In this document: one piece after another, positions 27,901 through 39,811 of the stretch | Layout: the number at the start of each line of letters is the position of its first letter | How positions within the stretch are numbered: position 1 is the stretch's first letter | NCBI GenBank assembly: GCA_027886175.1 | Contig: JAJNNQ010000009.1 | Location: 27,083,501 to 27,147,500, forward strand | Direction of reading: 5' to 3' | Source: Phylloscopus collybita | Lineage: Eukaryota > Chordata > Aves > Passeriformes > Phylloscopidae | DNA length: 64,000 nucleotides | Position numbers and translations under genes: made by a program | The notes under the pieces: generated by a model | Databases searched by the model: none | Seen by the model: only the letters and a program-made list of their open reading frames with translations | What the model was told of the DNA's origin: nothing

Positions 27901-30900
27901 TTCATCAGAACTGCAATAATCTCTCTTAAAACCAAACCATATCCAAAACCCCATAATTAAAAGTACCAAATTTCAATGGCAAGTTGAAGATCACAAAGAA
28001 AGCACAAGCTATGCTCACATCAATTCTGATAGAGTGAACACTCAAGCTTGAGCCATTTAAGAACATTTAAGCCATTTAAGCTATTTAACAAGCTCACCGC
28101 TGCAGTGTGGTTTGTTAATAAGAGTTGTCAAAGTTTTAGCTTTGATTTTTACTAATATATGACTATTTTTAAGTACTTCCTTGATGAAAATGTGGCTTTG
28201 ACGCAACCAAAACAAAATAGCAGATGATAAAAATAACACTTGAAAGTTTCATTATTGCAGGTTTTCTAGACTAAGCTGCTTTTGCATTGTAAAGTTGTAA
28301 TTCCCACAATTAAGTAGAATAAAAACAAAAAGTACAAAACCACAAAGTAAATGTCATATTTCACCTTATCCAGAACAATATCACAATATTTTTAAAAGTA
28401 ATAAAAAAATCTCCTTCCTTTATAAGAGTCAATATACAGGTATAGCAGAAGTTGAGAATTTGAGAAGTAAATTATGAAAACATCAGCAAATTTGCCTACT
28501 GAGGATAGATAATTTCATACAACTGGTACCTGATTCCTCTATATTATCTATATGGATATGTGTATATTTATAGCACTTTTTTTATATGATAGATTATGAT
28601 TTTGAACAGAAAATTTGATTTAAAAAATCACAGTACCTTTATAGGCACAAAGATGGGATGTCCTTTAATGATGATTGTTTGATATCTAACTTAATAATAA
28701 ATATATTAAAAAAACTCAAAAAAACCAAACCTGAATTCTTTCTAATTTGGATATTAAGATTATTCTAGCTCTCTAGCAATTTATTAGGATTTTCTCATTG
28801 CATGAGCATTTTCAAGGCATGAACAATTTATTATTTCATATTCTTCTGTAGCACATATTGAGGAGTCTGATTCTCTTGAACTAAAGGTATTAAGGAAAAC
28901 TGAAGAGTTTGAATTCAATGGTTCTTGAAAAGCCATAGCAATTTTTAAGACAGACTGTGACAAGTTTTACTTTACAATCCTGCACTTTTATTATTAGATC
29001 CAAAAATGTGCATATGGCAACATGCATATAAATGCATGATGATATCCTGCCTTAGCAATTACTTCTTTTTCCTGCTAATGCTAGCCATTTATTTTTTACC
29101 CGATTCTGACAATATCTTTGGCTCCACACTATTTGGGGTTTTTCCTGCATTTTCTTACTTCATCTGTTTATATCAATGAACACAAGAAAGATGTTGATAT
29201 TTTTTCCCATGGTCACATTTTTTTTGGCTCCTAAATCTCAAGAAATATTTTATGTGCTCCGGGAAAGATTTATTCTTACTAGACATCAGTGATCAGTGAT
29301 CAGTAGAATATCCACTAAGAAGTTCATTGTAAAATGCATTTTTACAGTAGCATCTAAAATTACCATTTCTTTTTATTGGTTTGGTTAGAGACACAGAAAT
29401 TTGAAATTAAGTATTTTATTGAAACTTGTCAATTCATCAGTGCAGATCTTTACTTCGCTATTTCACCACAGTCTTCCTGGGGAGCTGCAGATGTGCATAA
29501 GTACAGTGTCTGTGTACTGCACATGAAGGAAAAAGTATTATGTCCTGCATCACAGAGTCAGAATTAATTGGTTTCCACAATTCCTAAAACATTTATGTGG
29601 AAGGCCTCCGGGTTATCTTTTCTGGCTGGGCCAGTAGGCTCTAAGGGAATAGTGTCTGTCAAATGGCAGGATTCCTGGTTACCTCAACTACCAAGGTCAT
29701 ATTTTGAAAAACTAGGTGAAAACAAACTAAAACATTGAGATTTACTAAAATTTTGAAATTAAATGATATCTGTGAATCTCACGACAGATGAGAGTTCCTA
29801 TTTATATGTACTGCCAAACATAGATGCTTTGAACTGAAAGGGATCTCTGGGAAGAAAATAGACTGTTCATTTTATGTTTCCTGTTTCTCTAGTCCTCCTG
29901 TGAACTTGCAGATGAAAAGAAATTTTCTTCATTCTTCCTCCTATATGTAATATAGTAGCAAATATTCCCTCTTATTTCAGAGATAGAATTAAATATAACA
30001 CCACTTGAAATTAAATGGTGACCAAAAGCATAGGAAATTTCATATTCTTGAAAGAAGTGATGTGAACAACCTAGACAAATCAAAGCATGCAGTTGTAAGC
30101 TTCTGCTTGCTCATTTAGGTGAAGAGTACAAAGGAATCCAGAGATCAAATCTTTTTAGGTTTGCTTAGGAGAAATTAAAATCAAAAGTAAACAGAGAAGG
30201 AAATGAGGAGAATCAAACAGTAAGAAGTTCCTCTTGGATGCGGCTATCTCGTCTGTAATCCCCATTCTACCTACCTAAAAGAGTCTACGTGGCTGTTCAC
30301 AGACCCAGCAACATCTCATTTATGAAAATAGGCTTTTTAATAAAAGAAAATTAAACAAGCTTGTCAAAATATACCTCCCCCCTCAAAATACTTTCAAAGC
30401 AGAATCCTAAATAAGAAATCAGCACAAGTTGGATGCTAAATGAAAATCAAAATATTCTGTGATTTGTGCGCAGATAAGGTTTTTTAAGTAGAAAACCAGT
30501 GAATAATGTAGTAATTGACTTTCAAGTTCAAATATTACATTTTTAAAAATATAGAAAAATTTTAGAGCTTTGGCATTATAACAACATTACCACATTTTCT
30601 AAACATACATGAAAATTTCTTTACATGTCCAATCTCCTGTATGAACACACAGCCAGAAGGATGTTACAGAGAGTTAACAACATTCCTGCAGCAGGCATGC
30701 CGATTAGATTTACAACTCTCTCAACAGTTTCTCCAAAAACACGTAAGGTGTTAATTCCTACAATAATACTTGACAGGAGAGTATTTGAATGTACTTGAAT
30801 GAGAAATTGCAAACCTGATTTAATTACGTAAGCCAAGCAGAAGTTATCTGATGCACACACCTCATGAATGCCCTACCTGCTTGACATACAAATACACTAA

Positions 30901-32639
30901 TCATCATGCACTTTTCAGTCATGCTAGATGGCTCTGAAAGGCCATGCTACCTTGTATCTATCAGTATAAAGAAGGAATTGGTACCTGGAGACATTTAACT
31001 AAGCTGAAGTGCCAACCCTCTTAGCTGTAGTCTGCGTGACCACCTGAATCCAGACACGGTTTAATTAAGTTTTTCTATTACATGCACCACAGAGATGTGG
31101 AACAACACTAAAATGTTACAGTGCTGCAGGCAAAGGGAAGCACATGGCTTTGCCATGCAAGATTAAAGCGAAGGATAAATTAGGATGGCAGTAATTCATC
31201 TTGATATATTTTATTCCAAACAGGCGTGGGTTTACCTTGCATAAGTAATTACAGAATTAAAGAAGAATAAGTTTGAGCAGAAACACTGATCAGGAGTTTT
31301 TCAGTGATTCTGTCTATATTTGTTTTTGTTTCTGTAATCCTTTTCTCTCCGCTAACAGATCCCAAAATCATTGTTAAGATGGTATGCATAGGTGAACTGG
31401 CATTCTGATACTCATATATTCTTTCTATCAGTAATTTTTTCAGTAGATCACATGCATTAGAAGCAGGTTAGATAAATCAGTCATTCTTGGAACAAGAGTA
31501 AAAACATTTGAATAGATTTAGTTTTCATTTAAATAAATTACCTTAGTCTCTTTAATATTTTTTTTTTCTTCCAGGTCCGGTATTTTTCATACTCTTCAAT
31601 ATTACCACATAAACAATCACATACTTTAGTGCATACAGACTGAAAATGGTCCTGTGCAATGCTACAATATAAGAATTATTACAGAGCCTTTTTTGAATGC
31701 ATACTATGTGTCTGTGGGAAGATGACTGCAGGTAAAACTAGAAACTTGGGAAACTATATTCCCATTCTAACAGAAGTTATAATAGTATGGAAATCATAGG
31801 GTGAAGTACAGCTGCTACTTCCTGAATGGAATACAGCTGCCATGCACAAAATCTGTTCCATGATGATGCCCCGTATACATTCCCCACAGCCTGCAACCTT
31901 AAGCACATGCTGAAGGATGAAATGGAGGATGGAGCAGAGCAGAAACACCACAGCCAGGCTCTGCTGTAATCCTTGCAGGGCTGGGACTGTGCTGGTGTCA
32001 TGTGTCTGAATACAGCACATAGCAGCTGTCACCCCAGGAGATGTCTTGCTGCTGAACCAGCAACTGTGGGGACTCTCTTCAGATGAACTCAGCTCATTAT
32101 TATCTAATTGTAACAATAACTCACACCTCCATCCCAAAATTACCTACCCTCACAGTATGACTACCTCTCAGCAAGCATGCACTCTATATTTTATTGACTG
32201 TATCTTTAAAGAGCAAAGCTGAGAATTTTATACCCATCAGTTACAAAAGTGTATATGGCTAGTCACTCAAGCTCCACCTAATGATATAGTATAGAAGTGA
32301 GCTGAGAATGGGGAGAAGTTAGGAAAGACTCCATAGTACCTTTTGGGATCAGTTAACTGGCTAAACCTGTCTTCTCTTCCATAGGGACATCTACTGGGTA
32401 AGAACCTTCCTCCATGAGCACTGAATTATTAACTCAAGCTGGCTTTCATTGGTGATTAGAGCTTGCCTGTATATTGCTTCAAATTTGCCTTTGCAGTCAG
32501 TTACCACCACCAGCAATCTTCAAAACTTAACCTGTCGCAATTTTCTATCATTAGTATGTTTATTAATAAATCATGTTATACTGTAACCTCTGTGTGATGA
32601 ATACAGATTTCAATGATAATTGTTAAATATGTGATTCAC
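24993..32639. other. AT-rich non-coding host sequence
   Basis: No supportable gene. Minus-strand frames at 30621-30860 (79 codons) and 31754-32137 (127 codons) are the most gene-like by eye and are discussed separately, but neither is identified. A short 7-bp ATCAGTG repetition lies at 29285-29304. A run of CATTTAAG-like words lies near 28055-28090. Confidence 0.6.
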
Positions 32640-33235
32640 AGAGGCGAGGGAGGGAACCTTGGCACTCACTGCAGCTGCCTGTGCTACACTGGATGTTCAA
32701 AGGAAACACCCCCTCAAACACATCGCACAACCAGCGCAACACGGAGTAAATGGGTGGCACTGATTACACAAAGAGCCTGATTGGGGAAACCCAATTGCCC
32801 AGGAATCCTAGAAGGGATTATGGACTGGCCAAAGGCAGGGATTTTGGAGCATTGCCTGACAAGGTGACTAGCGCCAAAAATGCATCACCATATAATGAGT
32901 TATTAGAAGATGCAAGAGGCTATGCTGTACTTACTGATGGATCCTGCTGTGGTAGGAAACCACTGGAAAGCTGCAGTGTGGAGTCCCACAGGACAAGTCA
33001 CTGAGGCTGCTGAAGTAGGTGAGCCAAGCCAGCTTGTGGAAGTGAAAGCCATCTAATTAGCCCCAGAGACTGCTGAAGGAGAAAAGTGGCCTATACTTTC
33101 TACTGACTCCTGGATGGTGGCTACGGCCCTATGGGGGTGGCTGCCGCAGTGGAAGCACAGCAACTGGCAACACAGGGGTGAACTCCTCTGACCTGCTGCA
33201 CTGTGGCAGAACATCTCTGCAGGGGGAGAGGACAT
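32640..33235 (+). pseudogene. Degenerate ERVL-type pol remnant (RNase H region)
   Basis: Translation of the plus strand gives fragments typical of the reverse-transcriptase connection and RNase H of ERVL-type endogenous retroviruses. The first RNase H acidic motif, read as YAVLTDGSC, has its aspartate codon at 32936-32938. A conserved-looking WKAAVW segment begins at 32964 in a different frame. The second acidic residue (EVKAI context, glutamate codon 33039-33041) and the third (TDSW context, aspartate codon 33105-33107) share that second frame. A frameshift therefore lies between 32938 and 32964, and an in-frame TAA follows at 33054-33056; further stops occur upstream. RNase H works in reverse transcription by degrading the RNA strand of the hybrid, but this copy cannot encode a functional enzyme. 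Integrase is not recognisable downstream, and LTR-like sequence begins within about 40-60 bp, so the internal region is heavily deleted. Confidence 0.8.
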
Positions 33236-33269
33236 GAGCATTTTTATTCACAATGCCTTCTGGAGCAAC

Positions 33270-33494
33270 CACTGCATGCTGAAGCCCTGCTTCCTGGAAA
33301 GTGGCTGAATGTCACTCACTGATGGGAAGTGAGAATAAACCTACTTTTTTTCTATTTTCTTGTGCAAATGCAGGCTTTTGCTATAGTAAACTGTCATTTT
33401 CCATATTATTTTCTCTCCCCTGTCTAGCTGGGAAGGGGAGCAATAGAGCAGTTTGGTGAGCACTGGCATTCAGCAAAGGTTACCCCATACTGTG
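33270..33494 (+). mobile_element. ERVL-type LTR, 3' portion (partial)
   Basis: From about 33270 the sequence follows the 3' half of a common avian ERV LTR: a CCTGCTTCCTGGAAAGTGGC segment, then GATGGGAAGTGAGAATAAAC with a poly(A) signal AATAAA at 33334-33339, a TAGTAAACTGTC segment, and the end block containing TGTCTAGCTGGGAAGGGGAG. The terminal block matches the one at about 36299-36371 in the same order (a CTAGCTG/CCAGCTG word, a GGGAG word, GGTGAGCAC/GGTGGCACC, then GGTTACCCCA or GGTCAGACTA). It lies just downstream of the pol remnant in the same orientation, as expected for a 3' LTR of a provirus with a deleted interior. The U3 start cannot be placed. Confidence 0.7.
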
Positions 33495-33518
33495 CTTTTT
33501 GGCACCCATTGTGGGTTC

Positions 33519-33598
33519 ATCTGTCTGTGACTGCAGGCTATGTTTTCATTTTGGTTCTATCTGTCTGTGACTGCAGGCTATATTTTTATTTTGGTTCT
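33519..33598 (+). repeat. Two-copy 40-bp tandem duplication
   Basis: A 40-bp unit beginning ATCTGTCTGTGACTGCAGGC occurs at 33519-33558 and again at 33559-33598, with only a few mismatches (GTTTTCATTTTGG versus ATTTTTATTTTGG). It starts about 25 bp after the inferred end of the LTR fragment. Confidence 0.9.
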
Positions 33599-35955
33599 AC
33601 ACCTCTAAGGTGCTGTAGTATTGAAGACTGCAGCATCATGCATGGCTTCATGCCATGGGAGCAATAGCATACTTTGGATAAGTGTGCACCTCTGTGCATG
33701 ATGTAAATATGAAATAAATTTAAGGGTTATTATGTATATAATATTAAAGAAAAATAAATAATTGAAAAGAGAAACTAACAAAATTAGGGAGATACCAGGT
33801 TGTTGGGTTATTTTGTTTTGTTGGGTTTTTTTTAAGAGAAGTAATTTGAAAAGGAATGAAGTTCGCTTTTAGGTTGTGAAAATTTCCTAAATGAATAGAA
33901 TCAAAGTTATTAGAAGAAAGGAGTCATTCATGCTCATTAAAAGGAGATGTGAGAAATTCACACTGTTCATCACATACCCATGATTTTGTTTCAACCTTCT
34001 TCTTCCACTCCTCAAAAAGTTCAATTTCAAAGGGAAATAACAGCAGTTTATTCATTAAAAAAGTATTGACCACCACAATGAAGTTAATTCCTCTCACCAC
34101 TTTCATTAGACATCTTTTGAAGCACATATTTAAGTACATGCTTTCATTTTTAAAACCAATTCCTATTCTGAAAATAAAATATTGTCTGTGCACTGTCTGT
34201 GCTATCACCTCAAAGGAAGAATCAGATTCTCATCTTTCTTTCAACAGCAAAGAAAAAAAAAAAAAAAGCCCCAAAACAAAACAAGAACAGGTTCTTGTCC
34301 TAGTTAGCTTCAGAAAGAAATGGGTAGTGATTTGTGAAGGTGCACTCACCCAGAGCCTTGGCTTGGCCAGACTGGAGGACCACATGTGCATGTGAATGAA
34401 TCACTGAGTAGATTTGGAGAAGGATAAAGCAGAAGATCTGAGGTACACCAGTGTTATCCAACCTTCCATGCTACTTGTGCACTGATGTATTTATTGTTAA
34501 TGTGGTTCAGACTGTGGACAAAATGCATAGTTTCTTAATTATTTTTGTGTACAGGAAGATTAATGATACACCAGCATTTACAAAATAATGTAGTCAACAG
34601 AAAAGGTAGTGTTGGGGGAGCAAATAAATTTCTTTTTAACTGCTTTCCATCACAAGGGTCTGTCTCCAATAAACTAATTCTATTCCTTTCCAGGATTAAT
34701 TGATGTCTATGCCTGTTTGTACTAGTATGTTTTTTAACCTTCTCAGAGCAAGATATACATATATATACACATATATACATATATATATACCTAGCAATAG
34801 ATAGATAGATATGAAAAAGATGACAAGAGCTTATTGATAGATATAAAAAACTAACTCAGGTTTACAGAAAATTAAATGCCTAACTTCTGACAGTTGATTA
34901 AATAGAATAACCTGATAGATAAGTTCAGAACAGAATCACCCCTCTGGCTCAGTGCAAAGATTATGTCAGAATACAGGGGAAATATTGGAAAAGAGGTTAT
35001 TATTAGAAAATATCTCTCCATCCCACACTCACTCCCTTAAAAAAAAAATTGTGGGAGCATTCAAAATGTACTGAAACATTTTTGATACTTGCATATTATG
35101 CCTGACAAATACAAACAAGTAGATTTGGTACAAATTTAGTCTGGGGGCTTTTTCCTGCTTGTTAATATTTAGGTACACACAGTGAATGTTTTAAAGTGTG
35201 TAACAGTTTCACTGCTGTAGTTAGGAGCACAGTAAATCCAAATCATAAGAAAAACAATAAGAAATACATTTAACTATCTTCACTTCCCTCCAGAAAGCCA
35301 TTGTGCTATAGTGAACCTTTCATACATATATGCAGCTTTGGCTTTTCATGAAAGTGTCTACAGAATAGATGCAGATCTCCTAGATAATGTAAACAAATGA
35401 GTTTAACAATGAATGCTCTAAGGAAAAATGATATAAATGTATTCATTTTAGTATGGAATAAGAGTAACTACTTCTGACTAAAGGAGAATCATCTCGTAGT
35501 AAGTCATATTTTCCCAAGCAGTCTTTCCATATAAAATCATTAGTAAGTTCACTTGAACTGTATTACTTTATGTTCAGTAAGCAGAGCCTCCATAGAAGAG
35601 ATAATAGTTCAGATTCAAATTTCTGTAATAGAACAGGCAAGAATTGAATTCCACCTTGGATGATAGCCCTGATATTTCATTCATTTCTCTTTGCTGTGAG
35701 AACTACATAATTTGCTCCAGTCAAAAGGGAAATTTGTTGCATGGAAATGGAAGAACTATTATTGCTCCTAAACAAGAAGCCTCCCCTCAATTTCTTTTGA
35801 AAGAGCTTTGGGGCTGTACCAATGACCCTGGTAACAACCCAGAAGGAGATAAGAGCATTTGATTCTGTTTTGGCATTAGCACAGCTGCCACCCTAGGCAG
35901 CCTGCTCAACCTCCTCCAGTCTCACAGCTGCCTTGAGAACCCAGGCACAGATATA
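33599..35955. other. AT-rich sequence between two LTRs
   Basis: No supportable gene. There is an A run at 34254-34266 and a TA/GATA microsatellite at 34752-34812. Overlapping antisense frames around 33924-34395 reach 94 codons (minus) and 148 codons (plus, opening with a non-ATG codon). The last 300 bp before the LTR at 35956 is GC-richer and could hold undetected ERV-derived sequence. Confidence 0.55.
34752..34812. repeat. TA-rich plus (GATA)n microsatellite
   Basis: ATATACA/TATATA units (34752-34790) are followed by a short spacer and then about three to four ATAG/GATA units ending at 34812. A compound microsatellite. Confidence 0.85.
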
Positions 35956-36371
35956 TGGTACTGGCTTGTGTGGCAAGGTTTTTAGAGGGGTTAGAGTGGA
36001 ACAGAGACTATAGGAGTGTCTTCTGTGACAGGTTTTCTCTATGTCCAACTGAGTCAATGCCAGCCAGCTTCAAGATGGACCTGACACTGGACAAGGCCAA
36101 ACCCATCAGCAATGGTGATGGCACCTCTGGGATAGCATACTTAAATAAGGGAAAAAAATACTCCAAAAACTTACACAGCAGCAGCAAGTGGAGACAGGAG
36201 CAAGGCTTCCCCAGAGGAAGAAACAACAGAGACAACTGACTGCAATCCCCATTCCCATCTTTCTTTTCTTTTCTTTTCTTTTCTTTCTATATTCTCTCCC
36301 TGTCCAGCTGAGGAGCGGAGTCTTCCAATGGCTTTGGTGGCACCTGACATCCAGATAGGGTCAGACTATCA
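35956..36371 (+). mobile_element. ERVL-type solo LTR, nearly complete
   Basis: The block opens TGGTACTGGCTTGTGTGGCA, followed by AGGTTTTTAGAGG, a block with GCCAATGCCAGCCAGCTTC-like sequence in the form CAATGCCAGCCAGCTTCAAG, then CTGGACAAGGCCAAACCCAT and a GGGATAGCATACTTAAATAA region that is the likely TATA position. It closes with CCCTGTCCAGCTGAGGAGCG and a GGTCAGACTATCA-like end. I recognise this order from a frequent avian ERV LTR. The internal part is shorter than in copies I recall, consistent with deletion. No clear 5-bp duplication flanks it (ATATA before, TAGTG after), so the ends are approximate. The terminal 70-80 bp resemble the LTR end near 33420-33494, placing both in related families. 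A (TTTTC)n stretch is internal. Confidence 0.7.
36259..36287. repeat. (TTTTC)n inside the LTR
   Basis: About five TTTTC units ending in TTTCTAT. The run lies inside the LTR at 35956-36371, just before its conserved end block, and may have expanded after insertion. Confidence 0.85.
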
Positions 36372-37041
36372 TAGTGAGATAACAGGGCACAAGACTACTT
36401 TGAGAGAGTACTCCATCAAAGCAGCACTAGCCTCTTTTTCTGATCATTGTCTTGCTAATATATGGATGTTTTCAGCACCCCAACAAATTATCATGGTAGA
36501 CCTGAGAGGATACAACATAGAATACATGATTTAGGAAACAGAAAATGAGAGAGTACAAGTTCTAACATTTCCTTTTCATACCATACACTAGTCAGGTCAC
36601 TTAACTTTCAATTAATGGTAGCAGTGCACTTTTTATTAAAAAGTAAGTAAAGCAGAAGATAGAAGCAACCAGAATCCTGAAGACTAAAATCATACCAAAG
36701 AGCACAAGTAAAACCTAGGAGAAGAAGCCACTAGGGAAATTGTATCTTCATGAGGCAAGCACCTTGTTTTTTCCTACAAACATACATTTAGAGAACTGCT
36801 TCTTAGTCAGACAGATATAGGAAGAGGTATGTTGTCCATTCTGGAAAATGGCAAGTGACAGCTTTCCTGCTTTGTTAACTTTCAACTGATTAACCAAATG
36901 GTTGTGCAGCAGTTACCAGTGCACTTATAGATAATTAGCAAGGAACAGAATAACCTGGTCAAATGCAAGCTTGTCTTTCTCACTTGAGTGTGGGTTTTTT
37001 TAGTAACCACCCACAGATATCAAACTGATGTTTTCTTCTTT

Positions 37042-37071
37042 CTTAGTACTTCTTTTCAAAGAAGTACTAAG
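37042..37071. repeat. Perfect palindrome, 14-bp arms, 2-nt spacer
   Basis: CTTAGTACTTCTTT (37042-37055) is exactly complementary to AAAGAAGTACTAAG (37058-37071), with only TC between. It does not extend beyond 14 bp. Confidence 0.93.
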
Positions 37072-38166
37072 TCAAATTACAAATGCACACAGAATTAGAT
37101 TTCCAGAGAAGTGTCAAGAATATTAAGTTTCTACCCATATAAGAAGAAAAAGGAGCCTTAAATTTATATTCAAGCACAGCAAAATAATAACTACAAATAG
37201 AAATCAGAGAAAAGCCTGTTAATATAATATCACAGAAAATTCTATAGTATTTTTTTCCTTATTCCCTTCTGACTAAAAAGAACTCTTTCCACCATGATAA
37301 GAATATATTTCCATGAAATTGGTAAATTCCCTCCTAAGGCAAATTCACAAATATTATTTTTGCCAGACTCTGACCAGCATACATAAGTCTGTTAATATAA
37401 TTTTTATCTTGCAAAAAACTCAGGAGCTTGTGCTTGATAGAAAGATATGAGTTCTGCAGAAACATCAGCACATGTTCTGTTATGATATGGTTATTTGCAA
37501 TAACATTCCCATCAGATTGATTTATACCAGGAAATTGAAGATATTTTTGTCCCCTCTTAAGGCACGACCACAGAGGATTTTCAAAATGTCTCTAGGTAAC
37601 AATCTGAGAAGATCAGTGCTGTAGAGGGAATGCACAGCTTGCTGTCAGCTCCTAAGTCAGAACTTCTGTGCAAACCTTTTGGTTCAATAAATACACGGAA
37701 CATAAGAAGTTGATATTTATGAGAAAAAGCAAGACTCTCCTCTTCAATTTTCACTCCACTGCTCTTTAAAACTAACAGCAGAACTAATATATTCAACTCA
37801 GATGCTACCTAGTAAGGCATTAGGAATCCAGAAGGACGGAACAATAGTATGTTGAGTGTTCCTTTTGCACCTTGTAACAGCTCTCAGGAATGAAGAACTG
37901 ACCGGACTATGAGGACAGGCACTATGATGAGTCCCTGTCTGGACAGCTTGGGATTGAAGGGAAATCTGACAAGGGTTCACACAACAGTCTCCAAATACAG
38001 AGAAACCTACTAAGAGATACCAAATCTTGTCAATGCTTGATTAGACCGTAAAAGAAAGGGATCATATTTGAAAGGCATTAGGGAAGTATTTTTAAGGAAG
38101 AGATAAAGAACTAAGAGAACAGATTGCACAGATGTATTGTGGAATATCTATCTTTGCAGGATTTGT

Positions 38167-38338
38167 CTTTGGTTGTGGTTTTTTGGTTGGTTTTTTTTTT
38201 TTTTGGGGGGGGGGTTTGGGTTTGGGGGTTTTTTGTTGTTTTTTTTTTGTTGGGTTGTTTTGTTTTGTTTTGTTTTTGTTTGTTTGTGGTTTTGTTTCTT
38301 TATCTTGTTTTGGGGGGGTTGTGTGTGTTTTGTTTCTT
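38167..38338. repeat. T/G-rich low-complexity tract with G-rich core
   Basis: About 170 bp made almost only of T and G: a T14 run, then G10-T3-G3-T3-G5 (38205-38228), T runs with GTT spacers, (TTTTG)n from about 38257, and a later G7. The G core fits the four-run G-quadruplex pattern. In composition it is the reverse-complement counterpart of the A/C-rich tracts at 5859, 8858 and 61149. It makes three overlapping frames rich in Phe, Gly and Trp, which are artefacts. Confidence 0.85.
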
Positions 38339-39795
38339 AAATAAAGGGAGGTATCTCAGAAAAATACAAAGCTGGTTCTTATTTGGGCAGGTGTTCAAAT
38401 GTAAAATATTATTAATTTCCTTGTCTGGTTTTCAAATGCTGAACTTTTATCTCTCAATCTACACATGCAGCTACTTTGTCAACTTTGTCAACATTGAATA
38501 TTTGAAATACATAGTAACAGCAAGAGAGCAAGCTCATAGCAAGAGCCTATGAGTGTGTCATTAAATTTTTAGAACTAAAAATTCTACCTAAGAAAAAGTA
38601 CTGTAAAAATATTTGTCACTGTTTAATGGTATTGATTATTCCTCTGGATACACACAGTGTTGTGCAACTCTATGAAATGGTGGTAATCTCTTTGGAAAAG
38701 GCCCCAATATGAAGCTGTTTCCTTCTTTATGACAAATCTGACAAGGAACAGAATAACTGCATTCAACTTAATACAGAGATAAAGATAAATGTAATCTAAC
38801 TTTGGTTTTGTCCATCCCTAGCAAAGGTCTTTTCTTGAGATGTAACCAGAGATGATCTCACTTTAAAAGGGATTTTCAGATTTCCACAGTCACAGAAATA
38901 TCCAAGAGTGAAGTACATCATCAGAATTGCAGGCAACAGAGGATTCACAGCTCAGGAAAGACTAGGAAGTACTATTTTTGGAGGTGCCAAGAATTTCAGA
39001 GCAGAGAACACGATTCAAAGAAGAACTGAACCTCATCTGCTAGCAATAGACATCAAATAGGAAAGCTTAAAGATTTCTTAAGCCATTTGTTTCTAAATCC
39101 TTAGCTGTGGAATATACTTTTTTTCTGGATTTTTAAAATACTTTTTGTAAAGATGCAAAGCAAGCAAACCAAAGTAATTATGTAGCAAAATTTGTGGACC
39201 TCAGAGTTATGATACATAGAAATAACTCATCCATTGTGCTGCTAGCCTGCATAAGACTTTTGTCTAGCTGTCTCTGTCAGAATCTGACAACATTTCCTTA
39301 TGCTGTATTTTTTTAAACAGGCTTGCTATATATTTCCCGCTAAACTGTTGTGGCCCCATTATCAGCACTAGGAAACACCTGTAACTTGTGCTGACTTTAT
39401 TAGGATCGGTGGATATTTTGTACCTATGGAAATCATCCTGCTCCAAACTTAAATAAAGGATAACAAGTGAATTACTGTCTTTGCAGATTCAATTTGATTA
39501 AATATCCCTATATTAAGCTAACTCAGGACAAAAGGAAAAACTTTGACATTGGTAAATGTGTTAGGTTTTCCTACTTGTGAGATATGGCATCACTTCAACA
39601 GAAAATTGCATGAATTTAGAGATTTCTATTTTCTTGGCAATGCCCTTTAAATCCTGCTGAGCAAAACCAGTTCTCTGCTTGAATATTTTTAATGGATTTA
39701 AGATATCTCAGGCAGACAGTTCTGTTTCACAGGGAGTTTCAGACTGCATCTTTCCAAACAGAAATCAAAACCACACTGTGAGACAGAAGAAATTT

Positions 39796-39811
39796 AAAAA
39801 AAAAAAAAAAA
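39796..39811. repeat. A16 homopolymer, with a T13 run 40 bp away
   Basis: An uninterrupted A16 is followed at 39852-39864 by a T13. The two could pair as a large imperfect stem, but homopolymers of this size are common in this AT-rich window. Confidence 0.85.

Noticed and set aside
31754..32137. 127-codon minus-strand frame
   Set aside because: No recognisable family, no splice context, and a second frame overlaps it. GC-richer non-coding DNA gives such frames by chance.
33949..34395. 148-codon plus-strand frame, the longest in the window
   Set aside because: It opens with a non-ATG codon, crosses an A13 run coding for lysines, and overlaps another frame on the opposite strand. No motif seen.
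38124..38552. Three overlapping plus-strand frames rich in Phe/Gly/Trp (up to 142 codons)
   Set aside because: They come from the T/G low-complexity tract, which is open in all three frames. No domain beyond the tract.
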